Origin: Ciborinia camelliae
Lineage: Eukaryota; Ascomycota; Leotiomycetes; Helotiales; Sclerotiniaceae
Reading direction: 5' to 3'
Assembly: GCA_025890175.1 (NCBI GenBank)
Contig: JANPYM010000003.1
Coordinates: 3,395,466-3,459,465 of the forward strand
Length of the DNA: 64,000 bases
Within the stretch, counting starts at the first letter, position 1. Every line of letters begins with the position of its first letter. Below the pieces are notes generated by a model. The model was not told the origin of the DNA. It saw only the letters and a program-made list of their open reading frames with translations, and searched no databases. The position numbers and the translations under genes were made by a program. Of this stretch, positions 56,829 through 64,000 are shown one piece after another.

Positions 56829-59588
56829 TCACTTCTTCAACGGTTTCCGCTCCTGATTCTTCACATTCACCGCGCTTCCATCTTCACTTCCATTTTCCTC
56901 TTCTTCTTCCTCTTCATCCTCATCCTCATCCTCACCAATAACATGATGACCACTCCCACTCCCACTGCCACTCCCACTCCCACTACCAACCCCCTCACTC
57001 TCCACATCATCCTCATACAATTTCTTTTCCTTCTCATCGCCGCCATCGCGATAAACATCCCCATGCACATCCCCATCCTCATCCTCCTCCTCCTCCTCAT
57101 CACTACCCGCCGCAAAAGCATCATACAATTCCCCCGCTCTCCGCTTCCCACCCTTCTTCATCGACATTTCCTGATTACCCGCCAGCGCCTCCGCCTCCTC
57201 ATCTTCCAGGAGGTCGAATTCCCATTCATCGCGGGGGTTATTGCGGAGACGCCTGCGGCGCGCCATGTAGAGGTAGACGCCGAGACCGCCGCAGAAAGCG
57301 GCCATGAGACCGAGGGAGCCATAGATCCAAATTTGCGTTTTCGACGAGACGCCAAAGGTGGGGAGGAAGGAGGGGATCCAGGTAGATGGAGTGGTGGTTT
57401 CGGATTCCGCCGGCGCGGTCGAGGTGGGGGAGGTGGATGCACTTCCTGTAGTCGAAGGTTTGGCGTTGACAGGACGATCAGGGTGGTCAGACGGAGTGCT
57501 TGGAAGGTCGTTGGTCGGAGATGCGTGAGAGGTTGGAGTAGATGTTGCAGCTGATGTGACTCCAGCAATGGTGGTTGTGGCAATGTCGGCGTGGTTGTCA
57601 TCGTCGTGATCGCTAGGCATTGGGAGTTCTTTTGCCTTTGCGGGGTCGATAGATTCTCCCCAAAGTTTAAGATGCCAATCTGTGAAAGTTCCATTATGTT
57701 CATTCTTGAAAGTATCCTTGACATTGATGGTCCAAGTTCCGATTCCAGATTCACCCCTACGTACTTGTTAGTAAACCGCTACAGATGACTGTTTGAAAAT
57801 ACTGACCAGTGAATAACCGACATGAAAGTCCAATCATCATATCCTGCGGCTTCAGTATCATATCGTCGTGATGCTGAAAGGTGGCTGACGAGCTTGTCGG
57901 GACTGATCAAATCGACACTCAAATCTCCTCGCCTCGTGTGCGCAATGTTCATTGTGACCTGAACATGCTCCAATCTCTCTAGGTTTGCTTCTTGCAACAT
58001 TTCCTTGGTGACTTCAAAAGAAACCGAGATACCATCATCTCCTTGTGGAATAGCTTGGTTAACGTGGATCCAAGGAGAATAATACCAAGCTTGAGGTTTG
58101 AGCTTCTTGAAATCCTTGGCGGCTTCGATAGTTGCCCAGGAATCAATCTTTCCGTATCCAAAAGTGTGACTGTATTTCTTTCCAATAGTTGTTGTTTGCC
58201 ACGCGCCAGTTTCAAGATCAACCGGCAAAGCAGTTGACATGACGAGGGATTGCATATCTCTCCAGCTAAGATCTGGTCGGATTTGCAAAACTAAAGCAAA
58301 GATTCCCGCTGCGAGAGGTGCGGCAGCGGAAGTACCGCCATGTCCAGAAGCACAAGCGTTGGTACCAACATCAGTCGTGTGCTATAGCTTGGTAAGTCCA
58401 TGCTGTGTTTAGATGAGGAGTAAAACTTACAATATAATCTGAGCTTCCACTACTGTATGTGACTACAAGTTGAGCAGAGCACTTCTCGGAATAATATGGG
58501 TGTAGGCCCTTTCTATCAATTGCTCCAACCGTGATACTGTAGATGCTATTGGTATAACCATCAAAATTACAGTTGTCTTCGTTCGCAGCGCCGTTTCCGG
58601 ATGCGAACACGTAGATGGAACCTAATCCACCACGTCCCTTTTGAACTGCGTTTACCATAGCCCTCTTGATAAGTATACCTGGAGCGTCCATCGACTTTCC
58701 ATCATCAGGAGGACCCCATGAACAAGAGTAAATCTGGTTGTGCTGGAATGCGTAATTCATGGCGACAGCTTCGTCGGCATCTGTAATCGCCTTGGACAAA
58801 ATACGGATTCCAGCAATCTTGGAATCGTATGCGACTCCGACACCACACACATCGTTCTTGGCAGCCGAAACTTCACCGGCACATCGTGTGCCATGCCTAT
58901 CATCGTCCAATCTAGGTTTTGGTTCGAGAGTATGCTCGTTGAAATCGTAGGACCCTTCAGCGTAGTAATTGGGCTTCAGATCGTTGCTGTACATGTCCAG
59001 CCCATCATCCACGATAGCGACAATCGAACCATTACCAGTGATATTCTGCATCCATACATCGGTTACATTGACGTCGTGTCCGAGCTGTACCGGATTGTAC
59101 AAATGCCATTGATCTTTGAATATTGGATCTTGAATCCCCAACGCTTTTTGAACCTCTTGTTGTTTCACGAGCGCAGAATCAACGGGTGCTGCGGTATCTG
59201 CCCGTTTGTCGACATTGTATCCTTCAGGCGCTGGTCGCATCAGACCTCTCTTCTCCATTCTAGCCTTCAACTTTTGTTTTTGTGCAAACTTCACCGTATC
59301 CAGGATATCAAAGTCGCCCAGCGACCGCTTCCGCCTCTTTCGCTCCTTCAAAGCCGTATGTACAACATCTTCATGCTGCTTGTGTGTCCTAAAGACGTGG
59401 TGATCTACCAACTCTCCAAGTTGGCCATCGTGAGTTAACCCTAACCTCCCTGCTACCTGTACTGGGTCGGCGGTGGAATCAAGATGTAGGACATAGTAAT
59501 CGTGGGCATCGTAATTTCGTGGGCGGAGATTCACAGCATTTGCTAGAACCCCAAGACCAAGCAGGCCGATAAGTGAGTGTAATTTCAT
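56829..59588 (-). CDS. KEX2: Kex2 kexin, Golgi proprotein convertase
   Basis: Exons 59588-58431, 58381-57807 and 57756-56829 join across 49- and 50-nt introns to give 886 residues. I chose the Met at 59588 (MKLHSLIGLLGLGVLANA), which starts a signal peptide; a Met 15 codons upstream is possible. The propeptide contains KERKRRKRS and ends with VDKR at about 129. The subtilase triad is Asp194 (AIVDDG), His232 (DRHGTRCAGE) and Ser404 (GHGGTSAAAP), with oxyanion Asn332; the spacings match yeast Kex2. A P domain follows to about 610, then a Ser/Thr/Pro-rich stalk, one membrane span at about 719-742 (YGSLGLMAAFCGGLGVYLY), and an acidic tail of about 140 residues with a GSGSG run. It cleaves secreted precursors after Lys-Arg in the late Golgi; the neighbouring GH5 product carries such a site. 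Confidence 0.96.
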
Positions 59589-61955
59589 ATCGTGTATAAT
59601 ACGTCGCAAGTTCGGCGTTGGGTCGGTGACCAAATTCCTTCACACCTAAGGAGTGATTGTAATCGAAACGGAATATCTTAACAGTATCGCATTGATGATG
59701 ATATTTTTTGGGTTCTCGATCCCGAGTGATAATGTGGATAAAAGCTATTGGTTGTGTACCTAACAATAGAATGTTCAATTGGGAGAACAAAGGACTCGTA
59801 AGTCAAGGGCAAGGAGGTCGTTTTATTGATTAGGTGGTATCACCGCTAGTAAGCAACGATTCGTCTTCGCCACAAAGGAAATGATGGGATGGGATGGGAT
59901 GGGATGGGATGGGATGATTCAAAGGTTTGAATGTACGTTGAATATGTAATTAGAGAAGAAGAGAAATACTGTAGGATACCGGTGGCAGTACAGTATTCCT
60001 CAATTGGGGATGGACGGTACGGTACGGTACGGTATCAAAGTAAATAAATGGTCGGATGATTGATCCGATGGGGGAGCCTTAACGTTTTGACTTCTTTGAT
60101 GTTTCGAACTTTGTTCTGTTAAAATAGAACTGATTGATTGCACGGGTTGTTATAACTTTCATTATACCTGTATTATGAGGACAACTAGGTCTTTAAAATT
60201 TAGATGATTAAATAGGTAATTATACATAATTCTTTAAACTTTATATTCATAGGTAGTTTCCTTACTTTAAGTGAATGCGGCGATTTTTATTTTCATCAAA
60301 TACTTCCAATGTTTTGATGGTGGTAATGAGGACGTGGAGGGATGGCTTCAGCGTGTAGGTACGGAGTTTTTAAACCCAGCCAAGACAGCGCTAGAGGACT
60401 TATTAAAATCCGTATAGGTACACTTTGAGTCTTTGATACAGGAAGTTGGAGCCTCTACAAGAAAAAAGAAAAGAAAAAAAAAGTATATATATGTATAGGT
60501 AGGTAGATGTGTAATATATATAAAGAACGTATTAGAGTATATGGATATATAGATATTTAAGTAAGTATCTAGGTATTGACAAGTACAGTATACCTAGACT
60601 TAAGAATCTCGAACTTTTACAGTTATAACCATACCTTAACAACAACAATAGCAATTAGATATTCGAATAGATAAGAAGTAGTTTGTGATTTCTGATGTAT
60701 ATAATATAAGACATACCATAATAGGATATAGGTACCTATGTAAATATAGATAGATAAATATAAATAGACAAGACAACTAACCCGCCAAAATTCAAAGCAG
60801 CTACCTACCTAGTACCTACGTACCCGGACGGTCCAGGTGGTGCACCAGTGTGGGGATGGATGATGGATGATGGGTGATGGATCAAAGCATTAAGGCATAA
60901 TGACGGGAGGTACCTACCTACCTAGTTGATACCTTATCCATATACCAGACTCGTTTGAAATCTTCAAAGCTTCATATAGGTAGGTACCGGTACCTTGATA
61001 ACATTATTACACCACCTGCACTTTCATTGATATCTTATCTGACTACCTCCCTACTACTTACTAACCTATCCTCCCTACCTATTAAAAGTATCGGTACCGA
61101 CTTTCATTTCTTAATATGTACGTAGGTACTCTTCCGCCGGTACCTACCGACTACATACCACATACACCTGTCAATCATTCCTCCTACATTAGCTCTATTC
61201 ACTAGCATCCACCCATCATCCATCATCCCACCCGCCATCCACTCATCAGAGTCATCACAGAGGTACAATGCAATATCTCGTTGCCGCTTTCAACAAATCC
61301 AACCACGGCCAACTTGCGACTACTTGGAGCAACCCTCGAATCCTTGATGTTCTCCCGTGTCTTCGTCTTAATCAATTGATCTGTGCCAACCTGGTCACCT
61401 CCAAAGCAGCAGCCCACATCCCATGCACGCCTTTGCCTTTACCGCTAATGCCGGGATTTCCAAGGGTTTTGGCTCACTTTGCCATGAAAAAAGGACGGGC
61501 GAGGTAGGAATCGATAGAACAAGAAAGAGGTTTTAGGTGAGTGAGTGACGGTTGTGATACCCAGCCTCCACGATTTCTCACCACCGAGTCTATTTCTACT
61601 TTATCAGATCTTGCGGCTTGCATACTCTCTCTATTTGCTATCCATCCGCATCTCGAACTAATCATGATATCTCCATTCGAGTGAGCCCCAAAGTCCTTGC
61701 TACACTGATTCGCGTGGCGCAAACCTCGAGAGGGGGGAAAAATTTGATGACGACAGTGACCTCGGAAAGATAAATTTATCACCTCACAACTTCAATATAC
61801 AACCAACAAACCTTTCGCTTTTAATTGCCATCTTATGTGTCTAGGATAAAATATTGATTTCAAGTAAATACTTTTCTGCGATCTCTGGAAGACTTGAAAA
61901 CTCCACACCGATTGTTTAGAATTGGAAGGCAGGAGTATCCATCACCATCTCACAA
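59589..61955. other. Divergent spacer between KEX2 and the right-edge gene
   Basis: It must hold the promoters of both genes. It has GGGAT units at 59886-59917, GGTAC units at 60016-60035, an AT-rich stretch from 60170 to 60780, and TAGGTAGG/CCTACCTA words near 60500, 60805, 60910 and 60980. Frames at 61223-61507 overlap on both strands and are unconvincing. No gene is supported. Confidence 0.5.
59886..59917 (+). repeat. GGGAT pentanucleotide repeat
   Basis: Six or so tandem GGGAT units in the KEX2 upstream region. Confidence 0.85.
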
Positions 61956-64000
61956 ATGGCAGCACCGTATTGGGGGCAACTGCCTCCTCCCAAAGTTTCA
62001 AGACAAGGCTCAATTGGCTCTGCTGCAGATTCAAATTCGAGAAAGAACAACCTGTCTGTCGATGCAAAAAAGGACCGACTCTCCTCTCAAGATCCAAGAC
62101 ACAATCGAGAATCGACACAAACGGAAGCTCCTACGTTATCTACACAAAGTCCATTTGCTTCTCCTGTTGCTTCAACCTTTCGCGGAGATGGCTTAGCCCC
62201 TCGACCCCCATCGTTCCCATACCATACCTCTAGCGCATCCTACGACAACGATTACTTGGAGAAGAGAAGAAGGCGCGAAGATAGTCGTAACAAGGATAAC
62301 TTATACGAATTCAATCAGGCTGTTTCTCCTCCAATTGTTGCAGAAACATCTTGGGCACACCCATCAAGTAGTTATAAAGAGCCTGTTGCTAGTGGGGCAT
62401 TGTTTGCGGATCAACCTCCAGCGAGATCAAGAGCGGCTCGCAAGTCGGACGGTGCCGATACTATAAAATCTCAGGAAACAAATTGGGAAGTACTTGGCTC
62501 ATCCTCTCCTATAAGTGAAAGAGACACTCTTCAAAGGTCCGGTACAACTAGCAGAGGTGACGGCGAAGGCTTCTCGCGCAGAGGAGGTCATACATCAAGT
62601 AGAGAACGGCCTAGACGCAGTCAGACTTCTGATTCACAAACGAGAAAAGCCTCTTATTCCGAAGCGGCAGAGGCCCAACGACGGAAAGAGTGGGCACCAG
62701 ACAGGTCTCCTTTACAGAGGTTGGAATTGACCCTTGATAGCATCACGAAAGAGGAGAAGCGAGCACGTGTAGAAGAGGCCGAGCGAATAATCAAAGAAAA
62801 AGAAGGGAAGTCTACACGTATTGTTGAACAGCCTGCTCAGAATACAGTTCGCTTCAGAAATCGCCCAGTCGCAAAAGCACCCGAGGGTGGTTTGCAAGCA
62901 GAAAGGAGAGTGGCTGTCGAGGAAAGTCTTCCGCGGACTTCAAGTATTAAATCAAAAGAAAGTCTATCACGCAGTGGCTCTGTCCTGGAAAGGAGACCAA
63001 TCACGCATAAATCACCGTCGATTGGTGTAACTACTCAGGGAAGGAGTCCTATTCTCAATCGTGAGATCGAGAGCAGTTCAATTCCACAACGTACATCTAG
63101 TAAAAAACAAAATTCTGGTATACCAACAGTGGTTGGTGCCGTAGCTGCCGCCGAAGCCGCTGGTAACCTTTATCGAAGCAAAAGCAATAAATTGAGAAAA
63201 GATCCACCTCCAGATCATTGGAGCCGACGTCAGAGTGAGGCTGAGAGGCAGCCCAAGGACGACGTTCTACCTAGTCTTGCCAGGGACCATCAAATTACGC
63301 AGACAATTTCTAGGAGAGCAACCGAACCTTTTGCATCTAAAACTTTGCCAGTTCGTGAGCCCGAGTTGCGCGACGAGTCTCTGTATGATTCCGAAGAAGA
63401 GATGGGGGGTATTCCTTTTAGGCGAGGGTCGAAACGAAAGATGCAGCAGCTTACTGGACACATCCCATCATTGAAGCATTCGTCATCCGCCAAATACGAT
63501 CGGAAAGTTAGCTCTATTTCTTCAAAGGATCAAACAGGTCCACCTATAGCTGGTGATGGTCCTGTTGATCATGAAGGGCATCATCATCATCATCATCTTG
63601 GTGAGATTTTTCATCATCGCCACAACTACGAACCAGGGAATGGATTATATGGTCCCTCACAACGCCTTACTGAGTGGAAGAAGGGCGAGAAAGCTTTGCT
63701 GGCGGGTGCTCTGTTGGATCTTGAAGGCGAGGCAGACGAAGTTGATAACGGTAACAAGGCGACTTGGTGGGAACCTGGTCCCAGCAGGAAACGTTCCGTC
63801 AGACAAAAGAAGGCCGAGGCCTACGACGGGGAATATGATGACAGTAATGGTACAGTACCTTTAGCTTTTGGTTCTATGGAAGACTGTGCTGGATGTATTG
63901 CTGAGCAGCACCCATTACTTAAAACCCGCAGTTCTAGTGGATTTGTTAAGTTGCGACCGAAACACAAATCCGGATATGCGAGCAAAGTGATTGCTGCGAA
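61956..64000 (+). CDS. Large basic disordered protein, leashin/involucrin-repeat-like (partial, runs off the window)
   Basis: The frame is open from ATG 61956 to the right edge (681 codons and 2 bases) and continues beyond it. An in-frame TAG lies 39 bases upstream, so either this ATG is the start or an intron ends just before it. The product begins MAAPYWGQLPPPKVSRQGS and is rich in Ser, Arg and Lys. Landmarks are EWAPDRSPLQRLELTLDSIT followed by KEEKRARVEEAE near 245-275, a six-His run near 540, and RLTEWKKGEKALLAGALLDL followed by a WWEPG near 570-605. From memory, the SPLQ-KLE...KEEKRARVEEAE block and the EWKKG...WWE block occur in very large fungal proteins annotated as involucrin-repeat or leashin, which tether Woronin bodies to septa and the cell cortex. 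The coding call is firm; the family call is tentative. Confidence 0.6.
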   Translation, partial: MAAPYWGQLPPPKVSRQGSIGSAADSNSRKNNLSVDAKKDRLSSQDPRHNRESTQTEAPTLSTQSPFASPVASTFRGDGLAPRPPSFPYHTSSASYDNDYLEKRRRREDSRNKDNLYEFNQAVSPPIVAETSWAHPSSSYKEPVASGALFADQPPARSRAARKSDGADTIKSQETNWEVLGSSSPISERDTLQRSGTTSRGDGEGFSRRGGHTSSRERPRRSQTSDSQTRKASYSEAAEAQRRKEWAPDRSPLQRLELTLDSITKEEKRARVEEAERIIKEKEGKSTRIVEQPAQNTVRFRNRPVAKAPEGGLQAERRVAVEESLPRTSSIKSKESLSRSGSVLERRPITHKSPSIGVTTQGRSPILNREIESSSIPQRTSSKKQNSGIPTVVGAVAAAEAAGNLYRSKSNKLRKDPPPDHWSRRQSEAERQPKDDVLPSLARDHQITQTISRRATEPFASKTLPVREPELRDESLYDSEEEMGGIPFRRGSKRKMQQLTGHIPSLKHSSSAKYDRKVSSISSKDQTGPPIAGDGPVDHEGHHHHHHLGEIFHHRHNYEPGNGLYGPSQRLTEWKKGEKALLAGALLDLEGEADEVDNGNKATWWEPGPSRKRSVRQKKAEAYDGEYDDSNGTVPLAFGSMEDCAGCIAEQHPLLKTRSSSGFVKLRPKHKSGYASKVIAA

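Noticed and set aside
56943..57554. 203-residue plus-strand frame opposite KEX2
   Set aside because: Antisense of the Kex2 tail and stalk, driven by Ser/Thr and acidic repeats.
60271..60417. 48-codon frame reading KYFQCFDGGNEDVEGWLQRV
   Set aside because: It has a slight gag-like flavour but is short, ends in a stop and has no partner; random occurrence is likely.

Overview
This is nuclear DNA from a filamentous ascomycete. The evidence is short (about 50-140 nt) GT-AG introns, clear one-to-one fungal proteins (Kti12, Rtc1/Sea2, Nej1/XLF, Letm1/Mdm38, Snx4/Atg24, Kex2), a nuclear tRNA-Tyr with an intron, and a transposon relic carrying RIP-like C-to-T/G-to-A damage. The many CTACCTAGGTAGG-type tetranucleotide tracts and the sparse gene layout suggest a Leotiomycete (Helotiales, Sclerotinia/Botrytis-like). 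That placement is an inference from sequence texture, not a proof.

Layout. 1-3770: gene-poor, simple repeats and possible relics. 3771-6041: KTI12 (+) converging on an alpha/beta hydrolase (-). 7098-8381: a decayed cupin gene. 9046-9402: a small unknown protein. 11411-12892: five-exon secreted GH5 exo-beta-1,3-glucanase. 14816-16449: aldehyde dehydrogenase. 17580-21116: RTC1 (-). 21117-29343: long repeat-rich spacer with a 389-bp MITE-like element. 29344-32686: XLF/Nej1 (-) and an unknown membrane protein (-). 33202-33880: a broken Ser/Thr-rich reading frame. 37142-37233: tRNA-Tyr(GTA). 38186-40783: phosphoketolase (-). 44447-45300: AK3-type adenylate kinase (-). 46749-48097: a tandem three-LTR element. 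51252-52959: LETM1 (+). 53801-55243: SNX4 (+). 56829-59588: KEX2 (-). 61956 to the right edge: the start of a large basic, disordered protein that resembles leashin/involucrin-repeat proteins.

There is no operon-like or cluster logic. The genes are housekeeping or metabolic units: tRNA/Elongator (KTI12), TORC1 signalling (RTC1), end joining (XLF), mitochondrial ion and nucleotide balance (LETM1, AK3), endosome/Golgi traffic (SNX4, KEX2), wall remodelling (GH5) and pentose-phosphate bypass (phosphoketolase).

The most unusual object is the 46753-48093 element: LTR-internal-LTR-internal-LTR, flanked by matching ATGC duplications, with PBS-like and polypurine-like sites but no coding capacity. 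It fits a tandem terminal-repeat retrotransposon in miniature (TRIM), with a mutation gradient that stops abruptly inside the third LTR. Other points of interest are the TA-flanked MITE, a two-copy TGTTG...CAACA micro-repeat, an 18-bp perfect palindrome just upstream of the tRNA, and a triple GxIGGKK repeat in the XLF tail.
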